Source: Actinomycetota bacterium (GTDB lineage: Bacteria > Actinomycetota > Acidimicrobiia > Acidimicrobiales > JAJPHE01). Taken from it: a DNA stretch of 48,781 nt. Below are positions 9,483 to 17,170 of this stretch, one piece after another. A program made the position numbers and the translations under genes. The stretch lies in the NCBI GenBank assembly GCA_021325435.1, contig JAJPHE010000068.1:1-48781 (forward strand), in the 5' to 3' direction. Under the pieces are notes generated by a model, which made no database searches, was not told where the DNA came from, and worked only from the letters and a program-made list of their open reading frames with translations. How positions within the stretch are numbered: the first letter of the stretch is position 1; each line of letters opens with the position of its first letter.

Positions 9483-9881
9483 TCAGGGCTCGAGGGCGGG
9501 CGTCACGTCGGTCTGGGAGAAGTCGTCGCCCTTGAAAAGCAAGGGCCGTCCGGTGGCTCGGGCCAGGGCGTAAGAGAAGCAGTCGCCGAGGTTCAGGCGG
9601 GCGGGGTGGCCGCTGCCCCGCCCGAAGTTGCGGTACGCCTGGCGGGCCAGCTCCGCCTGGGCGGGGGTGAAGGGCACCACCTCGATGCCGGCGGCGGCGA
9701 GCAGGTCGTCAAAGCGCCCGCCGAGCACGGGGTCCCCGTTGGCGTCGACGACTACGGCGGCCTCGAGGTAGCTGGCGGCTGACATGGAGATTTCGCCGTT
9801 GCCGGCCAGGGCGGCGGTGTAGCGGTCAGCGTCCGCCTCCTGGCGCAGGATGGCGAACAGCGCCGAGGTGTCGACGATCAA
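9483..9881 (-). CDS. vapC: VapC-type PIN-domain toxin
   Basis: A 132-residue PIN-domain endoribonuclease, toxin of a type II pair. The acidic metal-binding set is visible: Asp4 (LIVDTSALFAIL), Glu40 (SAASYLEAAVV), Asp100 (LNLGDCFSYALA) and Asp119/Asp120 (LLFKGDDFSQTD). The length is normal for VapC. The start is TTG at 9881, whose last two bases are the first two of the antitoxin TGA stop (TTGA overlap); it gives the standard short N-terminus before the first catalytic Asp. VapC toxins of this group cleave tRNA or rRNA, but the target here is unknown. Confidence 0.92.
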   Translation of the reverse strand: MIVDTSALFAILRQEADADRYTAALAGNGEISMSAASYLEAAVVVDANGDPVLGGRFDDLLAAAGIEVVPFTPAQAELARQAYRNFGRGSGHPARLNLGDCFSYALARATGRPLLFKGDDFSQTDVTPALEP

Positions 9882-10141
9882 CGGGGCAGGCCCTGCTCGT
9901 CGTAGAGCAGCTGACCATGGTCGGCACTGCGGTAAGGCTCGACCCAACGGGGCGCGGCGTCACGGGAGATCGCCGTGATCCGGGCGACCCGCTCCTCGAA
10001 GGCCCCACTGCCCCCGTGTTCGAGCTGATCGAGGCGCTCACGGACGGCGACGGTGACGGCCTGGGTGACGCTCTCCCCCGTCAGCGAGGCCAGGCGGCGG
10101 ACCAGCCGCTCCGCCTCCGCGTTCTTGATGTTCAAAGCCAT
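9878..10141 (-). CDS. vapB: VapB-type antitoxin (Rv0623/PSK family)
   Basis: An 87-residue antitoxin. MALNIKNAEAERLVRRLA then TGESVTQAVTVAVRERL is the characteristic DNA-binding N-terminus of Rv0623-like VapB proteins. The acidic/aromatic C-terminal part (PYRSADHGQLLYDEQGLPR) would bind and inhibit the PIN toxin encoded immediately downstream. The start is ATG 10141 with no Shine-Dalgarno site. TAGACT (10154-10149) lies 7 nt before the ATG, so a leaderless mRNA is likely. Two AGGAAGA direct repeats upstream suggest autoregulation. Confidence 0.92.
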   Translation of the reverse strand: MALNIKNAEAERLVRRLASLTGESVTQAVTVAVRERLDQLEHGGSGAFEERVARITAISRDAAPRWVEPYRSADHGQLLYDEQGLPR

Positions 10142-10174
10142 AGGAAGAAGTCTACCCTAGAGAGGAAGATCTTC
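10142..10174 (-). promoter_or_regulatory. vapB promoter with candidate autoregulatory repeats
   Basis: On the plus strand AGGAAGA occurs at 10142-10148 and again at 10163-10169, exactly 21 bp (two helical turns) apart. The second copy sits in the perfect palindrome GAAGATCTTC (10165-10174). The two copies flank the minus-strand -10 candidate TAGACT (10154-10149). This is the expected geometry for a VapBC-bound operator. The repeats are seen directly; their role is inferred. Confidence 0.45.
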
Positions 10175-10250
10175 TGCCTCGCCCGGAGCGCGGGAGCGGT
10201 ACCAGCAGGAACCGCCCGGCAGCATCTGGAAGTAGTGGCGGGGGGAAACC

Positions 10251-12629
10251 ATGACCATCCGTCGTCGCTCGACGCTGGCACGCGCCGTGCCGCTCCTGGG
10301 GTGCATCGCCGCCATCTCGTTCTGGGTCGCGCCCGCCGGCCGGGCCGCCACCCCGCCGGTCGACATCGTGGTGTCGCCCGCCGGGCAGGGAGCCGCCTGC
10401 AACCAGGCCCAACCGTGCTCGCTGGGCACCGGCCAGCAGACCGTGCGCCGGTGGGCCGGCACCACCCCGGTCACCGTCACCCTGCTCGACGGCACCTATC
10501 AGATGTCCGAGCCCCTGCACTTCGGGGCGCAGGACTCGGGTACGCCGTCCGACCCGGTCGTGTACCAAGCGGCGCCGGGCGCCCATCCGGTCCTGTCCGG
10601 CGGCATGACCGTGTCGGGCTGGTCCCCGGTGCCGGGCACCCCCGGGCTGTGGTCGGCCTCGGTGCCGGCGGGCACCCAGAGCCGCCAGCTCTACGTCAAC
10701 GGCCAGCGGGCGCCCCGCACCACCGGGTCCCTCCCCGGGGTGTGGCACCAGACCGCCGACGGCTACACGACCACCGACTCGTCGGTGGCGTCGTGGCGCA
10801 ACCCGGGGTCGCTCGAGCTGGTGTTCACCCAGGGCAACGGCTTCTGGACCGAGCCCCGCTGCGACGTGGCGTCGGTGACGCCGGCGACCGGCGGCGGCAC
10901 CAACGTCACCGTGCGCCAGCCGTGCTGGTCGAACCTCCACATCCCGGACGGGCCGGCGTCGGTGGGCGTCCCGTCCGAGGACCACGACGACAACGCCATG
11001 GGTGGGTTCGAGGGCATCTCGGCCGCCACCAACCCGTCGGCCATCGAGAACGCCTACGAGCTGCTCTCCACCCCGGGCCAGTGGTATCTCGACAACCAGC
11101 GCAGCACCGTGTTCTACCTGGCTCACCCCGGCGAGGACCCCAACCAGGACCGCGTGGTCATGCCGGTGGCCCAGACGCTCGTCGAGGCCGACGGCACCCC
11201 GGACAGCCCGGTGCACGACATCCAGCTGCGCGGCCTCACCTTCGCCTACACCACCTGGTTGCAGCCGAGCAGCGACGACGGGTTCGCCGAGATGCAGGCC
11301 AACGTCACCCTCACCGGCGAGAACGCATCGGGTTCGGACACGACGTCGACCAAGCCGCCCGAGGGCACGTGTCACTACTCGGACCCCCAGACCGGCACCT
11401 GTCCCTTCGCCGCCTGGACCAAGGAGCCGGCGGCGGTCACCTTCCACGGCGCCCACGACGTGGTCGTCACCGGGGACACCTTCACCCACCTGGGGGCGGC
11501 CGGGCTCAACTTCGACCTCGGCAGCCAGGACAACCTCATCCAGGGCAACGAGGTCACCGACACCTCGGGCAACGGCATCCAGCTGGGCGGCACCAACGAC
11601 CCGCAGCCGCTCAACGGCGACCCCAACGAGATCAACGACGGCAACCGCATCGCCGACAACTGGGTCCACGACATCGCCGCCGAGTTCCACGGCGGCGTCG
11701 GCATCTGGGTGGGCTACACCCGCCACACCTCCGTCGACCACAACGAGATCGACCGCACCCCGTACACGGCGATCAGCATCGGCTGGGGCGGGTGGCACAC
11801 CGACACCCTCCACGCCGACAACCCCTCCATCGTCGGAGACAACAGCATCACCGACAACCTGATCTACGACTACCTCACCACGCTGGCTGACGGAGGGGCC
11901 ATCTACACCAACGGCGTCCAGGGACCTGCCGACCCGTCCGGCCCGGCCGCCGACCCGTTCCTCACCGCCACCGCCTCCGACTCCCAGATGGCAGCGGGCC
12001 TGACCATCACCGGCAACGTCGCTCTGGTCGCCACCTGGTCGGAGTTCGCCTACTACAACGACGAGGGGGCCGACTACGTCACCTGGTACAACAACGTCGA
12101 GTACCAGAACCACGCCCTGGCCACCGGCGGGTGCAACACCGTGGGCCACATCCGCATCGACTCCAACTTCTGGGCCCAACCCGTCGAGGGCTACGGCGGC
12201 TACATCTGCCCCCCGCCACCGGTCGACGTGGTCGTCACCAACCACCACGTGATACCGGACCACCCGGGGCCGGGCGACATCCCGGTCCCCATCCTGCAGA
12301 ACGCCGGCCTGCAGGACGGCTTCCGCTACCTGGTGACCGACCACCCCCCGATCGTCACCGGCGTCGGCCCCGGCGGGCCCGACTACGCGGCGGGGCCCGC
12401 AACCTCCGAGGTGTTGGTGAGCGGCAGCGGGTTCACCCCCGATTCCACCGTCTACTTCGGAACGCCGGGACCATCCACCCGCTCCCCTTCGGTCACGGTG
12501 CTGTCAGCCAACTACCTGACCGCCGCCCCCCCGCCGGGGGCCAGCGGCCAGGTCGACATCTTCGTCACCACGCCGTCCGGCACCAGCCCGGCCTCCAGCG
12601 CCGACCAGTACACCGTGCTGCCCGGCTGA
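10251..12629 (+). CDS. Secreted right-handed parallel beta-helix protein with C-terminal TIG/IPT domain
   Basis: A 792-residue exported protein. Signal peptide about 1-33 (RRRSTLARAVPLLGC, hydrophobic run, AGRAA). The opening IVVSPAGQGAACNQAQPCSL, then VTVTLLDGTYQMSEPLHFG, matches the start of right-handed beta-helix carbohydrate-active proteins. The middle has coil-type motifs such as GNEVTDTSGNGIQLGG, DNWVHDIAAEFHGGVGIW and DNLIYDYLTTLADGGAIYTNG. The last ~85 residues (SEVLVSGSGFTPDSTVYFG) are a TIG/IPT Ig-like domain. It may be a polysaccharide-acting enzyme of the GH120/GH141-like or lyase type; which one cannot be decided here. The start is ATG 10251 with GGGGGAAA upstream. It converges with the ABC permease gene (13 nt gap). 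Confidence 0.85.
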   Translation: MTIRRRSTLARAVPLLGCIAAISFWVAPAGRAATPPVDIVVSPAGQGAACNQAQPCSLGTGQQTVRRWAGTTPVTVTLLDGTYQMSEPLHFGAQDSGTPSDPVVYQAAPGAHPVLSGGMTVSGWSPVPGTPGLWSASVPAGTQSRQLYVNGQRAPRTTGSLPGVWHQTADGYTTTDSSVASWRNPGSLELVFTQGNGFWTEPRCDVASVTPATGGGTNVTVRQPCWSNLHIPDGPASVGVPSEDHDDNAMGGFEGISAATNPSAIENAYELLSTPGQWYLDNQRSTVFYLAHPGEDPNQDRVVMPVAQTLVEADGTPDSPVHDIQLRGLTFAYTTWLQPSSDDGFAEMQANVTLTGENASGSDTTSTKPPEGTCHYSDPQTGTCPFAAWTKEPAAVTFHGAHDVVVTGDTFTHLGAAGLNFDLGSQDNLIQGNEVTDTSGNGIQLGGTNDPQPLNGDPNEINDGNRIADNWVHDIAAEFHGGVGIWVGYTRHTSVDHNEIDRTPYTAISIGWGGWHTDTLHADNPSIVGDNSITDNLIYDYLTTLADGGAIYTNGVQGPADPSGPAADPFLTATASDSQMAAGLTITGNVALVATWSEFAYYNDEGADYVTWYNNVEYQNHALATGGCNTVGHIRIDSNFWAQPVEGYGGYICPPPPVDVVVTNHHVIPDHPGPGDIPVPILQNAGLQDGFRYLVTDHPPIVTGVGPGGPDYAAGPATSEVLVSGSGFTPDSTVYFGTPGPSTRSPSVTVLSANYLTAAPPPGASGQVDIFVTTPSGTSPASSADQYTVLPG

Positions 12630-12642
12630 CCGGGTCGACGGG

Positions 12643-13446
12643 CTACGTCAGCACGTCGCGGCGGCGGAAGCTGGCGGTGGCCAGCCCCACCAGCACGGCG
12701 ATGCTGAGCACCGACACCAGCACCGCCGTGGGTGACAGTCCGGTGCGCAGCGGGTCGCGGCCGATGTACTGGTAGAAGGGCGACGAGGCGCGGATGGGAC
12801 CGAGCCAGGAGACGATCGAGGCGAAGCCGTTGACCAGGTAGGCGGCCACCGCCACCCCCGCCGGCACGGCCCGGGCCAGCGCCAGCCGCCCGGTCAGCGC
12901 CCCGACCAGCAGGGCCAGGGCGCCGAACTCGACGCCCAGCAGTCCCAGGTGCAGCACGGCGGCGGCGGCGTGGGCGAGGGGGACGTCCATGCCGGCGGCC
13001 GAGCCCTCGACCAGCAGGGCCAGCCACAGGGCGGTCATGAGAACGGCGACGCCGGCGGCCAGGGCGGCGAACTTCTCGAGCAGGACCCGGGCCCGGCCGA
13101 TCGGGTTGGCCAGGAGCAGGTCGAGGGTGCCCCGGTCCTCCTCGCCGGCCAGGGCCGAGCCGGCGCCGATGGCGTACACCAGGACCAGCATCGGCCCCAT
13201 GAAGGTCAGCAGCTCGGTGTTGAGGTATCCGGCCGGGGTGGTGAAGTCGACCCCGCCGCCGGTGGTGAACAGGGCCCGGAAGGTCTTCGGCATCTGGTCG
13301 ATCAGCTTGGTGAAGGACGAGCCGCTGCCCTTCACCGACGGGTACACGCCCACGTACATGCCGACCAGCAGCACCAGCCCGATGGCCCACGCCACCATGG
13401 AGCGACGCTGGTCGCGGGCGGTGCGGGCGAACACGCTAAGCCGCAT
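12643..13446 (-). CDS. ABC-2 type exporter permease
   Basis: A 267-residue integral membrane protein with about six hydrophobic segments (for example MVAWAIGLVLLVGMYVGVYP near residue 18 and ELLTFMGPMLVLVYAIGAGSA). It has the loop GEEDRGTLDLLLANPIGR, the conserved cytoplasmic signature of ABC-2 permeases that contacts the ATPase. The ATG at 13446 overlaps the end of the ATPase gene by 11 nt, so the two form one exporter. The substrate (drug, lipid or peptide) is not predictable. Confidence 0.92.
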   Translation of the reverse strand: MRLSVFARTARDQRRSMVAWAIGLVLLVGMYVGVYPSVKGSGSSFTKLIDQMPKTFRALFTTGGGVDFTTPAGYLNTELLTFMGPMLVLVYAIGAGSALAGEEDRGTLDLLLANPIGRARVLLEKFAALAAGVAVLMTALWLALLVEGSAAGMDVPLAHAAAAVLHLGLLGVEFGALALLVGALTGRLALARAVPAGVAVAAYLVNGFASIVSWLGPIRASSPFYQYIGRDPLRTGLSPTAVLVSVLSIAVLVGLATASFRRRDVLT

Positions 13447-14386
13447 CGGCGCTCGCCTCCGAGTAGTAGGCGAGGAACAGCTCCTCGAGGTCGGCCTCGG
13501 TCACCGACAGGTCGGCCACCGGGTAACGGCCCAGCGCCTTGATCAGCCCGTCGAGTGACGGGCGGGGAACGCCGCAGCGCAGCACACCATCCTCGACGGT
13601 GAGATCGCGCACCCCGTCGAGGCTGCGGAAGGGGCCGAGGTCGACCGGTCCGGTGATCCGGGCCTCGACCCGGTGGAGGGCCTTGGCCCGGAGGTCGGCG
13701 AGGTGCTCGACGGCGACCAGCCGGCCCTGGCGGATGATCCCCACCCGGTCGGCGACCCGGTCGACCTCGTTGAGGACGTGGGAGGAGAACAGCACGGTGG
13801 CGCCCCGGGCCGTGGTCTCGCCCAGCAGCTGGTGGAACTCCTGCTGGACCAGGGGGTCGAGCCCGGAGGTGGGCTCGTCCAGGACGACCAGGTCGGGGTC
13901 GGACATGAAGGCCTGGACGATGGCGAGCTTCTGCCGGTTCCCACGCGACAGGGCCCGGATGCGCCGGTCGAGGTCGAGGTCGAAGCGGTCGGCCAGCCCG
14001 GTGGCGGATGTGACGTCGGCGGGGCGGCGGCGGAGGGCGGCGAAGTAGGAGACGAGCTCACGCCCGGTCAGGCGCCCGTTCATGGTGGGCTCGCCGGGCA
14101 GGTAGCCGGCGCGGGCGTGGACGGCGGTGCTGTCGCGCCACGAGTCGAGGCCGAGCACGGTGGCCCGCCCGGCGGTGGGCCTCAGCAGGCCCAGGAGGAG
14201 ACGGATGGTGGTGGTCTTGCCCGCCCCGTTGGGGCCGAGGTATCCGAAGATCTCCCCCGGCCCCACCGTGAGGTCGATGCCGTCGAGCGCCCGGTGGCGC
14301 CCGTAGTCCTTGGTCAGTCCCTCGAGGCGGACCACGGGGTCCGGGGGCGGGTGATCGACGCCAGCCTCACCCCCGACCACACCCAT
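13436..14386 (-). CDS. ABC transporter ATP-binding protein
   Basis: A 316-residue ATPase of the DrrA/CcmA-like ABC-2 exporter group. Walker A is GPNGAGKT (51-58), the signature is LSRGN (146-150) rather than canonical LSGGQ, Walker B is LVVLDEP (166-172), and the switch histidine is in VLFSSHVLNEVD. The C-terminal ~80 residues form the accessory domain typical of such exporters (VEARITGPVDLG onward). The start is ATG 14386 with AGGAGG upstream. The gene overlaps the permease start by 11 nt. Confidence 0.95.
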   Translation of the reverse strand: MGVVGGEAGVDHPPPDPVVRLEGLTKDYGRHRALDGIDLTVGPGEIFGYLGPNGAGKTTTIRLLLGLLRPTAGRATVLGLDSWRDSTAVHARAGYLPGEPTMNGRLTGRELVSYFAALRRRPADVTSATGLADRFDLDLDRRIRALSRGNRQKLAIVQAFMSDPDLVVLDEPTSGLDPLVQQEFHQLLGETTARGATVLFSSHVLNEVDRVADRVGIIRQGRLVAVEHLADLRAKALHRVEARITGPVDLGPFRSLDGVRDLTVEDGVLRCGVPRPSLDGLIKALGRYPVADLSVTEADLEELFLAYYSEASADAA

Positions 14387-14451
14387 GACCGCCTCCTGAC
14401 GTGCCTGGCCTCATGGTCGGCACGCCCGTCAACAGGCGCTAGGGCCGAAGG

Positions 14452-14628
14452 TCAATCGGCGCCCAGCGCGTCCTTCACCTTCTCGCCGGCCTGCTTCAGG
14501 TTGCCGGAGACCTCCTTGGCCTTGCCCTCGGCCTCCATCGAGCGGTCGCCGGTGGCGGCCCCGACGGTGTTCTTGACCTTGCCTTCTGCCTGCTCGAGCT
14601 TGTCCTTGGCCTTGTCTGTGGCGCCCAT
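14452..14628 (-). CDS. CsbD-like general-stress protein
   Basis: A 58-residue, Lys/Glu/Ala-rich hydrophilic protein: MGATDKAKDKLEQAEGKVK, then GDRSMEAEGKAKEVSGNLKQ. This is the CsbD family pattern, small stress-induced helical proteins of unknown mechanism. ATG 14628 is chosen over longer in-frame extensions because AAGGGAG lies just upstream and the family starts here. Stress-linked expression is known for the family; nothing in this sequence shows it directly. Confidence 0.9.
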   Translation of the reverse strand: MGATDKAKDKLEQAEGKVKNTVGAATGDRSMEAEGKAKEVSGNLKQAGEKVKDALGAD

Positions 14629-14659
14629 GGGGGCTCCCTTCCTGGTTGGCTTGTCAGCT

Positions 14660-15160
14660 CTATGTACCCGGAAGGGGGGTCGGGCCACTCGCGCCCACCT
14701 CGAGCAGGGCGTCCTGGTCGCCGGGGCCCCGCACCACCCGGACGTCGCGGGCCGACAGGGCGCCACCGCAGGCCGAGCAGGTCATGACCGCTTCGGACAC
14801 CTGGCCGCAGTCCTTGTGCACCACCTGGATGGGGGGGCCGTCGGGGGCGGCGTAGCGGTCCCCCCACTGGCGCATGGCGGTGAGGACGGGCCACAGGTCG
14901 CGGCCCTTCTTCGTCAGCCGGTACTCGTGACGGGGCGGGCGCTCGGAGTAGGGCACCTTCTCGAACACCCCCGCCGCCACCAGGTGGGCGAGGCGCTGGT
15001 TGAGCACGTTGCGGGAGATCCCCAGCCGCTCCTGGAACTGGTCGAACCGCCTCACCCCCAGGAAGGCGTCGCGCACGATGAGCATCGACCACCACTCCCC
15101 CACCACCTCGAGGCACTGGGCCACCGAGCAGTGCATGTCGGCGAAGCTCTTGCGTTCCAC
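14660..15160 (-). CDS. HxlR-family winged-helix transcriptional regulator
   Basis: A 166-residue MarR-like winged-helix regulator. VERKSFADMHCSVAQCLEVV then GEWWSMLIVRDAFLGVRRF and ISRNVLNQRLAHLVAAGVFE are the HxlR core. An N-terminal Cys (Cys11) and a C-terminal Cys cluster (HKDCGQVSEAVMTCSACGG) could sense redox or metal. GTG 15160 is preferred to the in-frame ATG 15187 because family members begin (M/V)ERKSFADM and because a good promoter (TTGAGT, 17 bp, TATTTT) ends 7 nt before this GTG. It is divergent from an MFS exporter and probably controls it. Confidence 0.88.
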   Translation of the reverse strand: MERKSFADMHCSVAQCLEVVGEWWSMLIVRDAFLGVRRFDQFQERLGISRNVLNQRLAHLVAAGVFEKVPYSERPPRHEYRLTKKGRDLWPVLTAMRQWGDRYAAPDGPPIQVVHKDCGQVSEAVMTCSACGGALSARDVRVVRGPGDQDALLEVGASGPTPLPGT

Positions 15161-15167
15161 CCCAACC

Positions 15168-15196
15168 AAAATAGTGGGTTGCGTCATAGAACTCAA
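15168..15196 (-). promoter_or_regulatory. HxlR gene promoter (leaderless)
   Basis: Minus strand: -35 TTGAGT (15196-15191), 17-bp spacer, -10 TATTTT (15173-15168), then 7 nt to GTG 15160. There is no Shine-Dalgarno site. It overlaps the opposing MFS promoter completely. Confidence 0.6.
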
Positions 15197-15208
15197 GGGC
15201 ACTACAGT
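15179..15208 (+). promoter_or_regulatory. MFS exporter promoter (leaderless) with TAGTG/CACTA half-sites
   Basis: Plus strand: -35 TTGCGT (15179-15184), 18-bp spacer, -10 TACAGT (15203-15208), then 7 nt to ATG 15216. An inverted pair TAGTG (15172-15176) and CACTA (15200-15204), centres 28 bp apart, overlaps both -10 regions and is a candidate operator. Confidence 0.55.
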
Positions 15209-15215
15209 CAGTCCC

Positions 15216-16667
15216 ATGACAGGACCCACCGTCGAGCCCTCCCTCTCTGCCGACCGCCGGGCCGTGTTCGCGGTGACGGCCCTGGGCGCCTTCATGGCGT
15301 CGCTCGACCTGTCGATCGTCAACGTCGCCTTCCCGGCCCTGGCCCGCTCCTTCCCCACCGCCCCCCGGGCTGGCCTGGCCTGGGTGATCACCGCCTACGC
15401 CATCGTCTACGCCGCCCTGCTGGTGACGGCGGGCCGCACCGCCGACCGCCTCGGCCGCCGCAAGGTCTTCTTCATCGGCCTCGGCGTGTTCACCACCGGC
15501 TCGGCCCTGTGCGGGCTGGCCCCCAGCCTGGCCCTGCTGGTCGCCGGGCGGGTGGGACAGGGCGCCGGCGCCGCTCTGCTGCTGCCCGCCTCCCTCGGCC
15601 TGCTGCTCGAGGCCTACCCCGGCGAGTCACGCTCCCAGGCGGTGGCGCTGTGGGGCGGGGTCGGAGCCCTGGCCGTGGCCACCGGGCCGTCGCTGGGGGC
15701 GGCGCTGATCACTGCGGCCGGGTGGCGCTCCGCCTTCTTCGTCAACCTGCCCGTGGGCCTGGTCGCCTGGGCGGTGGGACGGCGGGTCCTCCCCGCCGAC
15801 GAGCCCAGCGGACGCCCGGCGCCGCCCGACTACCCGGGGGTTCTCCTCGTGACCGCCTCTCTGGCCGGGCTGGTGCTCGCCGTCTCCGAGGGATCCGACT
15901 GGGGCTGGACCGACCCCCGCATCCTGGGCGCCGCCCTGGGGGCGCTGGCGCTGGGGGCCGTGTTCATCCGGCGGTGCCTCCGCCACGCCGAGCCGGTGCT
16001 GGACCTGTCGCTGTTCCGCCACCGCTCCTTCAGCGTGGCCAACGCCGCCACCCTCGTATACGCCATGGGCTTTTTCGCCATGCTGCTCGGCAACATCCTT
16101 TTCCTGACAGGGGTGTGGCACTACTCGATCCTGCGGGCCGGCCTCGCCGTCACCCCCGGCCCCCTCGTGGTGGCCGTCGTCTCGGGGCCGGCCGGTCGGG
16201 TGGCCAGCCGCCGCGGCTTTCGCCCGGTGCTGCTCGCCGGCTTCGCCGTGTTCGCCGCCGGGTTGTCGTGGTACGCGACCCAGATCGGGCTGCGGCCCGA
16301 ATACCTGGCCCGGTGGCTGCCGGCCACCCTCATCACCGGGCTGGGCATCGGCCTCACCTTCCCGGTGCTCAGCGCCACGGCCGTGGCCAGCCTGCACGCC
16401 TCGCGCTTCGCGGTAGGCAGCGCCGTCAACCAGACCTCCCGCCAGGTCGGAGGAGCCCTGGGCGTGGCCGTTCTCGTGGCCATCCTGGCCAGCAGCACCG
16501 GCCCCGCCTCGGCCCTCCAGCACTTCCGCCACCTGTGGACCTACGCCGCGGCCATGGCCGCCCTGGCCGGGGGCATCACCTTCCTCTTGCGCCCGCTGCG
16601 CAGCCCCGCCCCCCTGCCGGTGGTGGTGCCGGCGCCGGCCGCCCCCGCCGCCGCCGTCCCCCGCTAG
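15216..16667 (+). CDS. MFS drug exporter, DHA2 (EmrB/QacA) family
   Basis: A 483-residue proton-antiport exporter of the 14-TM DHA2 group. LDLSIVNVAFPAL in TM1 and the loop motif A GRTADRLGRRK (73-83) are diagnostic, and GPSLGAALITAAGWRSAFFVN in TM5 matches antiporter motif C and the following loop. ATG 15216 follows a -10 element by only 7 nt. It is divergent from an HxlR regulator, the usual arrangement for an inducible efflux pump, and is followed 18 nt later by a PaaI-type thioesterase gene. Confidence 0.93.
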   Translation: MTGPTVEPSLSADRRAVFAVTALGAFMASLDLSIVNVAFPALARSFPTAPRAGLAWVITAYAIVYAALLVTAGRTADRLGRRKVFFIGLGVFTTGSALCGLAPSLALLVAGRVGQGAGAALLLPASLGLLLEAYPGESRSQAVALWGGVGALAVATGPSLGAALITAAGWRSAFFVNLPVGLVAWAVGRRVLPADEPSGRPAPPDYPGVLLVTASLAGLVLAVSEGSDWGWTDPRILGAALGALALGAVFIRRCLRHAEPVLDLSLFRHRSFSVANAATLVYAMGFFAMLLGNILFLTGVWHYSILRAGLAVTPGPLVVAVVSGPAGRVASRRGFRPVLLAGFAVFAAGLSWYATQIGLRPEYLARWLPATLITGLGIGLTFPVLSATAVASLHASRFAVGSAVNQTSRQVGGALGVAVLVAILASSTGPASALQHFRHLWTYAAAMAALAGGITFLLRPLRSPAPLPVVVPAPAAPAAAVPR

Positions 16668-16685
16668 CCCGACGAAAGGACCCCT

Positions 16686-17123
16686 ATGAGCGAGACCACG
16701 ACCACCACTCCCCGCCTCGACCCCGAGTCGTTGCAGTCATCGGGCGCGTTCCTCCAAGGGGCCGGGCTCGTACTCGACGAGATCTCCGGCCAGCGGGTCA
16801 CCGGCCACATCGACCTCGGTCCGGACCATCACACCCCCTGGGGGATCGTCCACGGCGGCGTCTACGCCACCGCCATCGAAAGCGCGGCCAGCATCGGCGC
16901 CAGCGCCGCCGTCGGCGACCAGGGTCTCGTAGCCGTCGGCCTCACCAACACCACCCACTTCCTCCGGTCACGGCGCGACGGCACCGTCCGGGTGGAGGCG
17001 GTGGCCCTGAACCAGGGCCGCACCCAGCAGCTGTGGCGGGTCGACATCAAAGACGACACCGGCCGGCTGGTGGCCCACGGCGAGCTCCGGCTGCAGAACG
17101 TTCCGGCCAGCGGCGCCGGCTGA
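16686..17123 (+). CDS. PaaI-family hotdog-fold thioesterase
   Basis: A 145-residue single hotdog domain. GIVHGGVYATAIESAAS carries the HGG motif (56-58) at the start of the central helix and Glu65, the usual acidic catalytic position. TNTTHFLRSRRDGTVRVEA is the conserved active-site strand region. It would hydrolyse an acyl-CoA (often aryl-CoA). It begins 18 nt after the MFS gene with AAAGGA before ATG 16686, so it is probably co-transcribed. Substrate unknown. Confidence 0.9.
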   Translation: MSETTTTTPRLDPESLQSSGAFLQGAGLVLDEISGQRVTGHIDLGPDHHTPWGIVHGGVYATAIESAASIGASAAVGDQGLVAVGLTNTTHFLRSRRDGTVRVEAVALNQGRTQQLWRVDIKDDTGRLVAHGELRLQNVPASGAG

Positions 17124-17127
17124 GGCC

Positions 17128-17148
17128 GCCCGCCCGCTGAGGGCGGGC
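17128..17148 (+). terminator. GC-rich hairpin after thioesterase gene
   Basis: GCCCGCCC and GGGCGGGC pair perfectly around a 5-nt GCTGA loop, 4 nt after the stop codon. There is no T-tract, so it is a terminator in the loose actinobacterial sense only. Confidence 0.5.
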
Positions 17149-17170
17149 CGGGGCGAGCAATGTTGCCCTG

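Noticed and set aside
14660-15187. HxlR start at ATG 15187
   Set aside because: It would place the gene's own -10 (TATTTT) inside the coding sequence, and homologues typically begin at (M/V)ERKSFADM, matching GTG 15160.
13673-17140. Very long plus-strand open frame (over 1100 codons) across the ABC, CsbD, HxlR and MFS region
   Set aside because: It is antisense to, or out of frame with, well-supported genes; its translation is low-complexity Arg/Gly/Pro with no domains. Long antisense frames are expected at this GC content.
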